From: Okapia johnstoni | Lineage: Eukaryota > Chordata > Mammalia > Artiodactyla > Giraffidae | Direction of reading: 5' to 3' | DNA: 64,000 nt | NCBI GenBank assembly: GCA_024291935.2 | Contig: CM044312.1 | Location: 47,870,001-47,934,000 of the forward strand | Notes under the pieces: generated by a model | Database searches by the model: none | What the model was told of the DNA's origin: nothing | What the model saw: the letters and a program-made list of their open reading frames with translations, nothing else | Program-made: the position numbers and the translations under genes | In this document: piece after piece, positions 10,470 through 23,114 of the stretch | How the letters are laid out: every line of letters begins with the position of its first letter | Numbering within the stretch: the first letter of the stretch is position 1

Positions 10470-11415
10470 TTGCTACTCAATACCACTTCCCAGGACCATC
10501 TTCAACTTGTATTCACTCAGCAGTAGGACAGTATAAGCAGTGGAGAGAGGATGGAATCTACATGGAAGTGGTTCTAGCCTCCAGTGTGTGAAATACTGTG
10601 AGTCCACCCAACCCTGTGGGCCTCCAGTCCCCCACTTCCTTCCTAATGTGCATGCGTTTCCAGAAGCCCTGAAGAGTTATGCATGAGCCAGTGGTTCTCA
10701 ATCTTGACCACTCATTAAAAAAACAACACGGAAAGCTGTTTTTTTTTTTTTTTTAAAAAAAAACTACTGCTTAGGCTCAAATCCCCAAAATTCCAACTCA
10801 ACTGGTCTAGAGTAAGACAGGCATCTGTTTGTTTTAAAAGCTCCCAGGTGGTTAAATGTGCAGGCAGGGCTGAGAAGCTGTGACGGTGATGGAGAGTTTT
10901 GCCCTTTCGGATGCCCTGGGCCCTCTGCTCTCCACTCCATCCTCCCCTGCTTTTCATGTCTCTTCCTGTGACCTGGCACAATGATGGGACCTCCAGGCTC
11001 TCAGAAAAATAGGCTAGACCCTGAGAGGCCACACTACAAAGTCAAGTCTAGTACCTCGGTGCAAAACATCTTTATTATGAAACTTTGAAGTACAGGACAC
11101 TGCATTCTTGGAATGCTTAAATAATAAGAGATCTGCATACACACCTCCAACCTCAGCTGACCCTGCTCCTCAAATTTACTTTCCTGAAGGAGGTGAATGA
11201 CCTCAACAATCTTTGAAGAAGCTCACTTTTGTAAAAGGAAAATTCCATGCAAACATCATTTTACTCTGATGTGCCAACCAAACTGTGAAGTAAATATTGC
11301 CCTTATCTGGAATGAAATGCAAAAATCAGATGCTGGAAAAGAAAGGTTCATGTGTTCAATGCAAAAAGTCCAAGAGTCAGTTATCCCACGGCTTTCAGAC
11401 TTTTTTTAATATGAT
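10470..11415. other. CPVL intron, no recognised gene
   Basis: It holds a T-run followed by an A-run at 10739-10762. Otherwise it has only short open frames, one of which reads into the A/T run. Nothing is identified. Confidence 0.5.
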
Positions 11416-11427
11416 ATGACATCACAA

Positions 11428-11653
11428 GGCTTCCCACGTGGCTCAGTGGTAAAAAACCTACCTGCAATGCAGGAGATGCCAGAGATGTGGGTTCAATCCC
11501 TGGGTCAGGAAGATACCTTGGAGGAGGGCATGGCAACCCACTCCAGTATTCTTGCCTGCAGAATCCCATGGACAGAGGAGCCTGGTGGGCTATAGTCCAT
11601 GAGGTTGCAAAGAGTCAGACATGACTGAAGTGACTGAACATGCACACACATGC
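11428..11653 (+). mobile_element. Bov-tA SINE with 12-bp target-site duplication
   Basis: Full head and body from GGCTTCCCACGTGGCTCAGT to an ACATGCACACACATGC tail. Perfect flanking repeats ATGACATCACAA at 11416-11427 and 11654-11665 mark the insertion. Confidence 0.93.
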
Positions 11654-11665
11654 ATGACATCACAA

Positions 11666-12484
11666 TGTCATGACATACACAGTAATTATGTCAATAATAA
11701 TGGCATAAAGTTATTATGTGATAACTCCTTGGGTGATATATTTAGCTCTCAATTGTGGAATGAAGCCCTTCTCCCACCCCCAACCCCCATTTAGGAAAGA
11801 ATAAAAGTAAATGAAGACACCCTGAACAAAATTACAAAACTCAGACTCGAATGAAGAAATAAACAACTGTTTTACTTCATTTATAGATTTAGGAAATGAA
11901 GGACTTTTAAAGTACTTATTATTCTGAAACTATAATTCAAGAATGTAGGAAATGAGAGAGTGTGTTTATTTTTGTCAAAAATTCAAAAATTTGTACTTAA
12001 AGTTTTTCACATCATAAAGAAAATACTTATTCTTACTTTTTTTCAAAGAGGGTATTAAAAAAATCCCCTTGCCCCACCAATCCTATTCCCTACAGATGAT
12101 CATCAGAGTATTTAGTCTTTCAGATTTTTCTCTATACCATACCCCACCTCCTCACATGTACATATGCAAATATCTCATAGATGTTACCTATGTTATGTAC
12201 ATAAGTACTTTTTTTTCCCCAAACTAGTCTGACATGACTTAGCAACTGAACAAAAACAACAATATATAATATTCTATATTTGCTGCATTCACTTAATATC
12301 ATGTTGTGGAAATTTCTTCATATATCAGAAAGTATCATCATCTGGCTGAATAGTCTGACACTCTGAATTTACCATGACGTATTACTTCATGTAACACAGA
12401 ACATCAACAGGCATTATTCTAGGGCTGGGGATGCAGGCCAGCTCCCACTCATGGACAGGAAGGATAGTTAATGAAAAATAACAT
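11666..12484. other. AT-rich intron with probable old LINE sequence and a SINE-tail remnant
   Basis: The stretch from about 12030 to 12340 resembles a diverged mammalian L1 3' region. It contains at about 12228-12262 a short plus-strand Bov SINE tail (GACATGACTTAGCAACTGAAC). The exact family is not resolved. Confidence 0.45.
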
Positions 12485-12720
12485 GGACTGTGGCACCAGA
12501 CTGCCAGGGTCTGAATTCTAATTATGCTATTTTATAACTGTGTGACCTTGGGCAAGTTACCTAACTTCTCTGTGTCTCAGTGTCTTCTGCTTGAATATAA
12601 GAATAAGAATAATGTATATTGTACAGGACTGTTGTGCAGATTCAGAGTTAATATATGCCCAGCACTTTAACAGTGCCTAGAGTATCTACTTAAGTGTTAG
12701 CTCTGATCACTTTTCTGGTA
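12485..12720 (+). mobile_element. MIR SINE
   Basis: It has a well-preserved core, AACTGTGTGACCTTGGGCAA, followed by TTACCTAACTTCTCTGTGTC and a tail with AGCACTTTAACAGTGCC. Confidence 0.88.
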
Positions 12721-13285
12721 AAGTGGAAATACAGGTAGTAAATAAGTAATTAAAGAAATGGGTAATATAAAAGAACAACAGGAAGATGTTAGACTGAGTA
12801 CTTAAAGGCAGCCTCTGGTGGTGGGCTAACATTTGAAATGTGAGTAATCCCTTACGAATAGGCATTTATATATTTAATTAAAAAGAAAAATATCTACCAA
12901 TGACATACAGGTCAGAGTAGTGTAGCAAGAACCGACGATCAAAAATAAGGGACAAGGCAATTTTAAATATAAAAGAAGGGACAAAAGAATCCTAAATATT
13001 TAAGTGAGAAGTCTCTTTAACAATAGAATCACAAACTGCCCTCTTTTGGTGAACTATGGCTTTGCTTCAGAAGCCCTTTCAATTCTTCTGGTGACCCCTG
13101 GTGGCCAGATCATGAACTTGGACACTCCTTCCTGAGGGTTTGTTGCTACAGGAAGAGCCCAGAAGGAGAGAGTTTATCAATTGATTTTTAGATCTCTACT
13201 GGAGAAAATTTCACAATCTCTCACATTAAATTAGCGCATTCTATTATCATTCACTATGATGGTGAAAAAATACCCTAGGTCTTAA

Positions 13286-13402
13286 CCCACTCCAGTATTC
13301 CTGCCTGGAAAATCCCATGGATGGAGGAGCCTAGTAGGCTACAGTTCACGGGGTCACAAAGAGTAGGACACGACTGAGCGACTTCACTTTCACTTTCTTT
13401 CT
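13286..13402 (+). mobile_element. BovA SINE fragment (5' truncated)
   Basis: It starts inside the BovA body at CCCACTCCAGTATTCC and ends at GACACGACTGAGCGACTTC with a CTTTCACTTTC tail. The tRNA head is missing. Confidence 0.87.
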
Positions 13403-15699
13403 TAACAGATTGTCATTTGAAGTATTAAAACTCATTTATTTGGTTTAACATTCTGTACATAAAGAGATTCTTCAAAAACACCCAGCTTCTTCCTCCTTGC
13501 TTCTAAGTGAGCATAGAGGACTCTATATGAAAACACTAATGAAATGAAACCCTCCTGCCCTACTGCTTCCCACATGAATAGCATCCTCTTACACTTCGAG
13601 TCTTCCTTTTCACCCTGTTCCCCATCAAACCATACCCATCTTTCACTCCATCCTCCCGGGCCCTCCTCTACATCAGGTGGTAGAGATAACCTTCTAACCT
13701 TACATAATCATTGAAGCAGTACATTCCTATATTGGGGCTGGGGATGCAGTAAACACTTGGAGATTTCAATACTCTTAGGTAATAAGACTATATTGTAGAC
13801 AGAGGACTTATTGGAGTAACCCTAGGGAAACTTAGGTACCCAATAAGTATTGAAGCAATATTTTCTGCCAATGCCTAGGCCTGGGGACATACTCTAGGCA
13901 CTCCCTTCCTCCAGCCCCACAAAGGAACACCACACTCTGTAAGAGAAAACAGCAACCTAACCACTATAGACCCAAACCAGTGGTACCACTTAAAATAAGA
14001 AGTGCAATTAGTAAATTAATTAAGGTTCCCTTCACACTTCTGTATGCAGAGGCTGATCATTTGCTTGGTTTAAGTAATGTGTTCTGTTGTAATTGAAGTC
14101 ATTAGTACTCCATGTAACTGTCTTGAAAATTCCCCCAAGTATGTTTGAATGGACTCCAATTTTGCCACACAGATCCCAGTTCAGCTGATATTTCAGCTGC
14201 AACACTAATGATACTAACGAAGGCAGAGGTTTTTTATTTAAAGCAATTGGTTTTGTGACTAGAACTGTTAACTAGATACTTAATAACATTTTAATTATAC
14301 ACACATATTCCCAACACATAAAGACAACTTACTTAAGACATTCAGTGCTTTTCAGGGGAATTTTACTCACAGTGTTTCATTTCAAACACTCTCTAAAAAC
14401 TTCCTATACTATGATAGCTGCCACTGTACCATCATATGGACAATTAACTTTTTCCAACATTTTTTCCGTTCTGAAGCCGCCTCATATCATTTCCAAGTTC
14501 GCACTGACTCTTATCAAGCTTTGAATTGTCCCATTCATTTGAGCCAGCTCACACCCCACTAGAATCTTCTTTACCTTTCTCCTTCCTAACCTTTCTACCT
14601 GGCTGTTATTTCTTCATGAGAAAGTTCTGGCTTCTCTGTTCATGCTTTCGTCCAAAACGTTGGACATCAGAAGAATGGGGGAGGGGTGTTGGAGAAAAGG
14701 ACTTTCCTTTCTTGATGCACAGAAAGAAATGAGTGAAAAAGTTTACTTGTTTCTCCAAATTAAAATTTCATTTCTCAAAGGCAATGAGGCATACAAGGTT
14801 TCTGCAGAGTCTGAGCATACCTATGGATGGGATGATCCATGATTTATCATTTTTAGCTACTTTATTTTTGATTTGTCTCACTCACCTACCTTCTATTTTC
14901 CCAGATCCCTGATGCTATCAGTACATAGCCAAGAGAAGATAAACAGTGAACATTTAAAGAAGACAAATGTCTATGACCTCCACATCTTTACTGTATTATT
15001 AGTGTATTTGTAGCCATCAGTGGTAGACATATTTTAAGAGATTTGTCCAAATCAAATCCCCTCTCTATGTCCATTCACCAATGGAAAGAGCCCATTAGCC
15101 ATGTTAATTACCACATGACCCAGCACCCTCAGCCTTAGCTCAAAGGACCAAGAAAGAACACCTGACCCAAACTGGGCCAATCACACTCTGCCCCCAGGAG
15201 AAGTGCTAGTTAATCTTTGTTTACTGCATGGTCCAAGGACAGATAAACTAGGAAACTGTAGGGTAGCCATCTTCTATTAAATGCCTGTAGAAACAAAGAA
15301 AGTTGATCTGCAATGAAGCACAAATGAGTAATTCACTGGTCTTAGCAGAATAAGATTGAGACAGACCAGCTGCCGTGGATACTGACACCTTCTCCGTAAC
15401 CACACAGTAAATTTTAACTCTTAAATTTTTCTGTTTTTCAAATATTTCTTTTTAACTTGGAAACACTGACCTTCAATACTGTTACAAGTCCTAGTGTTTG
15501 TGCTGGTCTCCATTAGCCGTGTTCATACCAGAGGGTCTTCTTCCCCACTGAGCCTCTTCCTTGGTGTTGGCCAAATGCCAGCATTCTGGGTAGGCTTCCT
15601 GTGTCCATATTTTAATGTAAGTGGATATTCATTATAATGGAAGGAAAACCATAAATATGTAAAGAGAACTCTAAAGGGTATCTGAGCTGAGGGAGAATG
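13403..15699. other. CPVL intron, no recognised gene
   Basis: AT-rich sequence. The part at about 15100-15360 looks like an old interspersed repeat (ACATGACCCAGCACC and GGGCCAATCACACTC phrases), but I cannot name the family. Confidence 0.45.
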
Positions 15700-17095
15700 T
15701 CCACGGATGGACGAATTCATAAGGTGGGGTATGGCCCTTCCCAAGAACACGGTCCAGATCTCGTTGGAGAAGCTATGGTTCCAGCCCATTGAGGGGCTGA
15801 GAAATTCACTGAGGTGCCCAGGAAAAGTGGGCCAACAACCCCTGGGCAAGTAGTAAAGGCCTGGAAGACAGCAGGCTGTGGCTGGCAGGGGCCAGGAATG
15901 CAGAGGAAGTCAGGACGTTGGGAGCCTGCTTGCTTGAAGGGCACAAACAACCAGAAGTTCATGGTGTCCACACCAGGAAGGCTGCTGGAAGTGACCCTCT
16001 GGGAGGCAGGTGGTCCAGGCTGATGAGAGGATGCCAGAGAAAGTAGGAAGCCTAGGCTGTAGGAAGCCTGTGGGGGCCACAGACAGGTGGTCACTGGGAT
16101 GGAGTCCATTCTATAAACTTGCTGAGGGTCTTCATGGTCTGGGTGCCCAGCTAAGGCAGAGCACCACTGATTGTCCCTCCACACACACTGCTGACGGACT
16201 GGGCAGCAGGGCCAAGAGAAAGCAAAATGCAGAACAAGGGACCAGGAAGAGAAGTCAACTTCCTTCTGCAGTGTCCCTCCAGCACCCTCTACTGACAAAG
16301 CTAAATATCGTGTTTGCTGAAAATTCAATACTTGTTAAGTTGGTCAGATGTCATTTGAACACAGGGAGTATGAGAAAATATGTCTTGAGATTACACTAGA
16401 GAAAGTACCCTGACCTTTAGTTCTCTCTTTCCAAATTCAAGTGAACTGACTTGCTGCGCTGGAATCACTGTGGAACTTGATAGAAACACTGATCCCTGGG
16501 CCCCCTCCAGACCAAACAAATCAGATCTCTGCTGGGAGGCGTCGCATACTGAGCTGGAGGATCTGTCATATTTGTAAAGCTCCCAAGTTATGTCTGACGA
16601 GCAGTCCAAGTTTGGCAGCTACTGCTCTGTGCCACTCTGTTACTGAAGCAGTCTAAACATCCAGAGGAGGAAGTAAACTGAGTGTGTGCGAAGGCCCTGT
16701 GTCTGCACTCCCAGGGTCAGCTGTCTGCTGGCTTCCAGGGACCCTGGGGGACCTGCTCTCCTGCTCCCAGAGAGAATGCCTTTTGCTTTGGCCACAATCA
16801 TCAGAGTGGTTCATTGCCTCTGCACCGCACTGTGGATGCATGGACTGTGTTCACCTAATCCCCTGCACTCATGCTTTTCCTGGCATCCGGCTAAGCAGGG
16901 TGGGCACCTGCAGGACCCTGAGAGGGAGGGAGCATCTCAAATGTTGCCTCCAGGCACCTCCCATGCCTCACCCTATCCCAGCCTTGCTGACTCCTCAATA
17001 TGATACTGATCTTTCTCCATCACCAGATAGTCAGATTCCAGGAACCCCAGTTATTCTCCTTGGCCTAAGGAACGAGGTAGGGACCTGAGTAAAGG
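15700..17095. other. GC-richer intron block with long but unassigned open frames
   Basis: Base composition rises here relative to the AT-rich flanks. A 203-codon open frame lies on the minus strand at 15717-16328 and 105-134-codon frames on the plus strand at about 16684-17088. None shows a recognisable domain, signal peptide or splice-site-bounded structure. The block is inside the CPVL intron between the exons at 22314 and 3606. It may be a decayed pseudogene or simply non-coding. Confidence 0.35.
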
Positions 17096-17107
17096 GTGCT
17101 TAGCATG

Positions 17108-17318
17108 TATGTATGCTCAGTCACTAATTCATGTCTGACTCTTTGAAACCCCATGGACTACAGGCCTCTGTCCATGGGATTCTCCAGGCAAGAATACTGG
17201 AGTAGGTTTCCATTTCCTACTCCAGGGGATCTTCCCAACCCAGGGATTGAACCCCTGTGTCCTGCCTTTCTTGCAATGCAGGTGGATTCTTCGCTGCTGA
17301 GCCACTGGGGTAGCCCAA
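17108..17318 (-). mobile_element. Bov-tA SINE
   Basis: Complement of body and head, ending at the complement of the head (GCTGAGCCACTGGGGTAGCC). Imperfect flanking repeats (AAGGGTGCTTAG versus AAGGGGCTTAG) suggest a moderately old insertion. Confidence 0.9.
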
Positions 17319-17789
17319 AAGGGGCTTAGACCCAACTCTAAACATCTCAGATTTTGACTCTATGGCAGTTGAATAATCTACAGGTTTTAGATAAATGCAC
17401 CAACAAATTACTCCTATATCTATAAGAAAAACTTAAATGCTGGATACTTTTTCTAATGAAAAGGATGTCAATTTCAAAAAAAAAAAAAATAATAATAATA
17501 TATGATTTTTTACCTTCTTAAACATGAAAAATCCCAATTTCACTTTGTAATTTCCTTTCCCAGTAACAATTAATCCACATTCTTGGCTGGCATCCGACTC
17601 CTTCCAATTTGGAACTGCTCCTTATCTCCTGCCTTCTTTAACCTACCAAATTATGTCTGGTTTTATTCTGTAGAGTATTTGTGTTAATAGTAGGAAAACT
17701 AGTAATGACAGTGATGATACTGATAATGAAATAATAATAGCAACTCTACTTATTAGCTATCAAACACCATTCTGAAACTTTATCATATT

Positions 17790-17990
17790 ATCTCATTTTC
17801 TCAAAACCGTTGTTCAGTAGGTATTTTGAGCCTCATTTTAAAATAAGGAAACCAATGCTCAGAGAAGTTAAGAATGTGCCCAAGGTCACATTTGGCATAA
17901 GAAGTGCAGCCAAGGTTTTATCCAAGCCTGACTATCACATTTGGCCAAAGGAGTGGAGCCAGGGTTTTATCCAAGCCTAACCCAAGAGCC
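17790..17990 (-). mobile_element. MIR-family SINE with internal tandem duplication
   Basis: Complement of the MIR core (CCCAAGGTCACA; AGGAAACCAATGCTCAGAG). A 49-bp unit is repeated in tandem: TCACATTTGG starts at 17886 and again at 17935, and both units carry GGTTTTATCCAAGCCT. Confidence 0.75.
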
Positions 17991-18084
17991 ATACTTTTAA
18001 CAATTGTAATTTATTGCCCTCCATGATTTGTTTTCTCACAGTCAACCTGAGATGATCAAGAGCAAATATTTCTCCAACAGAGAT

Positions 18085-18275
18085 TTTGTTTTAAAATCTA
18101 ATTCTGCCCAGTTCTAGTTGGGAAACTTGGAGCTAATTATCTAATCTCTGCAATTCTCTTCCAACTGTAAAATGAAGATAGTAATTCCTTCCTCATGTGG
18201 TTGTCGTAAGGATTAAAGAAAAATGCACGGTACTTATTAGCACATAGTCAATGTTCAATTAACAGCAGCTATTAT
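18085..18275 (+). mobile_element. MIR SINE (diverged)
   Basis: The 3' half is clear: CCAACTGTAAAATGAAGATA, then GGTTGTCGTAAGGATTAAAG and an AGCACATAGTCAATG tail. Confidence 0.75.
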
Positions 18276-19795
18276 AATTGTTATATTTCTACTGGTTTCA
18301 TTGTACTTTTTATTCTATGAAAAATGACTATTCATTCCTCATGTTGATTGTGTGCCCCAACTGCACACCAATTTCAACTTCTGGAACCCATTATGCACTG
18401 ATTTGTATATAATAAGAGGGGAGCCTCACAGAAATAACAGGAAACACAATTAATTTGAGAAACAGCAGTCCAAAAAATTACCCAGGGGCTATCACAAGTG
18501 TGGCGGCCTTCCTGGGTCTCTTATTTTCTCTACCTTCAATTTTCGTAAGGGGTCATTTCTCTCCTGATGATCGCATCAGCTGATCCCCTGCGACAGGGAG
18601 CAAACTATTATTTCTGCCAAACGAAAGGAACTCTCTCCCATCTCAGTGACCACTGCTTCTCCTTGTCGCATGCTTTATCTCCTTCACCCAAAATGGCCTG
18701 GTCCATAATTTATAACCTGACTGCCTCGGCAGGAAAGGTTGCTCTGGGGCCTTAGAGACCTGGCTGTGTGTGTGGGCTCCCCTGAAGGAGGTCTTGGAAC
18801 TATCTATCCCAGCTGCCATGTGGTGATAACCTGTCAACAGAACCGTCTTTTCATCTCTCTGCGCCTCTCTCCTGAAGCACAGTCGATCACTTCCAATAGA
18901 ACACTATGTGCTTAAGCATCTTTCACGCCACAGTGGCCTCGGTTTCAAGTCTTCTGGGATCATCTTAGAATGTGTTTAGGGCTACAATTCTGGGCCCCCA
19001 GAAAACATAATCTGGGGGTGCATAGGCAGGTCTTCTTTAACTAAAGGGGGGGCCCTAATAGTCTAGTTATTTTACTGCAAGGGGTTTCAGTCCAGCAACT
19101 AGAAGTGAGTGTAAACCCTAAGCCCTTTTCCCTGACCAGCTTTACAGTCCCAGAGCATCACCAGTCTCCTTGATAAAGCTGTCCACCTGCTTAGAGGCAA
19201 CCTAAAAAAGAAAAGACTGAGTCTTTGTTTTGTTTTTGTTTGATCACTTCCCTGTTTTCACAAATCTGGATCATTACACACACACAAAAAAAGACATCAT
19301 GCAGAAATCAATGAGGAGCTCACTGGTATCATAACCAGCCACCAAAGCAGAAGAAAGAGTAAGGAATTGGGTTTGGCAGGGCTAGGGTGAGGGTGGAGAG
19401 GCAGAGTGCATTGGAGTTGGAGACCCAGCAGTGGCACGATTAGGAGAGCTGATCCCAAAGGCTGCATTCACCTCCTCAGTCCCCCATTCTAGCCTTCATC
19501 TTAGGTAAGTGCATGGGATAACACAACCACCTCCATCGGGGTTTGCCTGCTCTGTCTGTTTCTTTCTGGCAAAAGAAATGTGAGTCACTTTGGGGTCAGG
19601 AACACTGAATCCAGGATAGTAGCCTGTAGGCTAAAGCAATGATTTCTGAAGCATGGTCCACCTGCTAATCCTACAACTTGCTAGCCTCTCCTAGTTTATG
19701 AGTCAGAATCTCTGGGGAATTTGAAGATCATTCTTAAGTACAATAAAATAAAAGAACATATTGTGAATCACTAATCCGGGTAAATTTTTCAAGTA
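18276..19795. other. CPVL intron, no recognised feature
   Basis: No exon, RNA gene or young repeat was recognised. Short A-runs occur near 19285. Confidence 0.5.
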
Positions 19796-19799
19796 TCCA

Positions 19800-20335
19800 T
19801 TTTGCACAGAATAACGGCCTTCAAAGATGTACACATCCAAATCCCCAGAACATGTGAATATGTTAATTCTTAAGAAAAATAAGGTTGTAGATGGAATTAA
19901 GGTTGCTAGTCAACTGACAGTAAAATAGAGAGATTTATCCTGGATTATCCAGGTGGGTCCAAAGTTATCCCAGGGTCCTTATATGAAGAGAGAGGCAAAA
20001 TACAAGAGTAGGGAAGGTGATGAATAAGGAATTGGCCAAAGTGATGCAATGTGCAAAGTATTCAGCTCACTGATATGGGCTGTGAAGACAAGAAAAAGAG
20101 CCATTGAGCCAAGGAATGCCAGCAGCTCTAGAAACCGCAAAAGACAAGGAAACAGATTCTTCCCTGTAGCCTCCAGAAGGAACGCAGCCCTGCCAACAAC
20201 TTGACTTTAGGGCAGTGAGACCTGTACTGGACTTCTGATCTCTAGAACTGTGAAATAATAAATCTGTGTTGTTTAAGTGACTAAATTTGTACAATGGCAA
20301 TTGAAAACTCATACAACTGCTATTCATGATAAATG
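19800..20335 (+). mobile_element. Ancient LTR-type repeat (ERVL-MaLR-like)
   Basis: The order of phrases is typical of a MaLR-like LTR: GAATAACGGCCTTCAAAGAT, CCCAGAACATGTGAATATG, TTATCCAGGTGGGTCC, GGGTCCTTATATGAAGAG, CCAAGGAATGCCAGCAGC, and a poly(A)-signal region CTGTGAAATAATAAATCTG. It is non-coding and old. The family name is inferred from memory of the consensus. Confidence 0.65.
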
Positions 20336-20693
20336 CCTGCATTTGCATATTATATAGATAGATGTGATATCACAAACCATACAGTATGGTTTCTGAAAGG
20401 TATAAAGTTTAAGTGACTTCCAAGAACACAAGGAAATTTCCCAACTGTCAAAAATAGGTCATCTTTCTAGGCTTAATTTATACCAACTGTCCTCAGCATC
20501 ACTGTGCAGGATATTCGGATATTTTCTTGACCGCTTCTGAAAATCCAGTCTCCACTTGGCTCCATGCCCTGGTAGGCAGACCTCAATGGACCAGAGTCCC
20601 TTGCCCTCCGGTTTCCAGTTGGGTTCCCCCGAGAGGCGTTCCAGCAGGAGTCTAGAGGACATTCAGGTGCCAGCCTTGCACTTGTACACCCAT

Positions 20694-21078
20694 GAGTTCA
20701 GTTCAGTTCAGTCTCTCAGTCATGTCCAGCTCTTTGTGACCCCATGGACTGCGGCATGCCAGGCTTCCCTCTCCATCACCAACTCCTGGAGCTTGCTCAA
20801 ACTCATGTCCATTGAGTCAGTGATGCCATCCAACCATCTCATCCTCTGCCATCCCCTTCTCCTCCTGCCTTCAATATTTCCCTGCATCAGGGTCTTTTCA
20901 AATGAGTCAGTTCTTCACATCAGGTGGCCAAAGTATTGGAGCTTCAGCATCAGTCCTTCCAATGAATATTCAGGACTGATTTCCTTTACAATTGACTGGT
21001 TTGATCTCCTTGCAGTCCAAGGGACTCTCAAGAGTCTTTTCCAACACCACAGTTCAAAAGCATCAGTTCCTAGGTGCT
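20694..21078 (-). mobile_element. BovB LINE 3'-end fragment
   Basis: It begins with the complement of the element terminus (GTTCAGTTCAGTTCAG) and runs through the C-terminal RT-distal region to TTCAAAAGCATCAGTTC. It is a 5'-truncated insertion of about 385 bp, in the CPVL sense orientation. Confidence 0.92.
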
Positions 21079-22313
21079 CACGCATGAAAGTGAGTCCTTA
21101 AATTTTATGCTCTAGGAACCTTACTTGCCTCACTCAAGAGTACAATGAGGAAGAAATAAGGGGCTCAGGAAAGGCCTCCCAGAGTGGTGACAGCCTGAAA
21201 ACTACTAAGAGCCCCAGTCACAAAGAACCTGGAATTCCTCACCATTTCGTACATGCCTTCTCCACACACCACACACAACCACCTGGTGAACAACCAGAGG
21301 CCATGGGTGAGAAAGCAGAAATGAAAAGTCAAAAAAACACAGTCCCATAGTACTAAGAGAAGAAACTTCATTTAAGCAATTTATGCAGTCATGACATATA
21401 CAGTGCTGTTATATGCAAATGGTATGCAAAAATAAACACTACCCTCCACAGGGATAACTTTTTCTTTGTTTTCTCTGGCTTCTGAAGCAAACTCAGTTTA
21501 GAAAATAAAAACAGAAAATTACCCTATAGTGGGATAAGATTTATGTATGCATCTCAGTACCTCTTACAATAGCCCACAATAGTATCTATAAGCCTAAAGT
21601 GATTTGTCCATGCTGAAGCACCGTGTGACCTTGAATTGAGCTAAACACACCTGGTAAAGTACAAGCATATACGAACCTATGTCTGTAAGGATGTGAGGTG
21701 AAGAGACCCCTCCTCAGAAGCCATCCTGGGTAACCAGCCCTTCCCAGCCCTCCCCTACTGGCCCACAGAGTGAGTATAGTTCTCTCTCCTTTGTGTCCCC
21801 ACAGAGTTCTACAGAGTAAGTGGGTATTAGATGCACAAAGCAGTGAGTATAAGAACAATAATTGGTACAGTAAAATCCATAGACAGAGCAGTCTATGCCT
21901 GACTAAATGTAGACAGGCTTAGACATGCATTACCTATGAACTTCAGGAATCTCCCCACTCCCTGTCTTTCCTTGCTCCCTACCACCCATCCCTGCCCCCA
22001 AGTATTTTTAGAATAAAGCAAAAAAAAGATAGGAAGAAGACCGTGGCAGGAACAGGGAAGCAGCACTAATACTCTGAATAAGGTTGCAAGGAATTTAAAA
22101 GTTGGACCTCCCCCACTAACATTTGTTTCCTGCACATAAACAGGAACACTACATGGAATCACTGGCACTTATTTTTAGAAAAAAAAAAATCTAAAAGATT
22201 AAAAAAAAAAAAAAAAATACCCCTGGGTTGATTGTAGACTGACGTTTCCACCTGGAGCAACACAGTCAGCTCTTGAGCATCAGGGTCCTGTGTGGGCACT
22301 GCTGCAGGCCTAC
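21079..22313. other. CPVL intron downstream of the second exon
   Basis: No gene was recognised. A-rich tracts at about 22177-22217 become U-rich on the CPVL transcript, roughly 100 nt after the exon donor. Confidence 0.55.
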
Positions 22314-22432
22314 CTTTGCTGGAAAGAACCAGAAGAAAATGTTGCTGTTGTAAGTCTTATTCACAGTGATGTAGCCGGAATAGCTTGTCAAATTCCATCC
22401 TGGGAAAGGAGGTACCAAACTCAACTGTCTCC
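22314..22432 (-). CDS. CPVL: CPVL coding exon (residues 56-95, second visible)
   Basis: This 119-nt exon completes a split Gly codon and encodes RQLSLVPPFPGW, then NLTSYSGYITVNKTYNSN, then IFFWFFPAK. The SYSGYITVNKTYNSNIFFWFF block is the substrate-binding-domain entry of S10 peptidases and aligns with human CPVL SYAGFLTVNKTYNSNLFFWFF. NLT and NKT are potential N-glycosylation sequons. The acceptor is CTAG just above 22432 and the donor is GTAGGC at 22313-22308. It enters in phase 1 (matching the start exon) and leaves in phase 0. Confidence 0.95.
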
Positions 22433-22861
22433 CTAGTGGGGGAAAAATTTATAAGATTAGACAAAAAAATAAATGCAGCGCTGCCCAGACTCCATCTTGG
22501 CCAGACTTCTCCCAGGGGCCAGGTCTGGAATGGAGTGATCAGAGAGGCTACAGGGGGATTGCCATAAAGGTGTTTACTGCCCTGGCCAGGCCCACATATT
22601 CAACACTCATCTTTTAGCCAAGAAGAAAATCAGCTATCCTCACCTCCACTCTCAAGTTAAACCAAGGTGTTCACATTGGGCCACCTGGAAGGCCAGGGCA
22701 GGATGAAGTCACCTAATTCTAAAATGTGGGGGTGAGGGGTGCAAGAGAAATAACACAGTGAACGAGCTCTCAGCCCAGGGGAGGCCTGTGTTCTCCACAC
22801 TCTTCTGATGGTGAGAGCAAAGGGCCTGACACTTTCACTAAGGGAAATGAAGTGAGGCGTG

Positions 22862-22926
22862 TGGGGAGTGGGGATGACTAGGGACGGCTAAGGAGCGGGG
22901 GGAGAGGCGGGAAGTGGGCCTGGGGG
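22862..22926 (+). other. G-rich tract with canonical G-quadruplex motif
   Basis: Several G-runs occur. Four of them, at 22897-22902, 22909-22911, 22916-22918 and 22922-22926, are separated by loops of 6, 4 and 3 nt, fitting the G3+N1-7 pattern. It lies about 430 bp 5' of a CPVL exon in the intron, with G on the CPVL template strand. Confidence 0.7.
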
Positions 22927-23114
22927 TGATCGTGTGGCTACCCAGAGGGAGCCAAACAGGACACGGGGCAGCTGTGAAAGGCACAGGTCCTGGTTTTCTT
23001 ATGGCAGCAAAAGGTCAGGAAGGGAGAAAGAGGGAACACTCAGACAGCTGAGGCCACCCAGGAGTAAATAAAACCAACAGAACTAATACTTCCAAGGCTG
23101 ATATAACAATGGTT

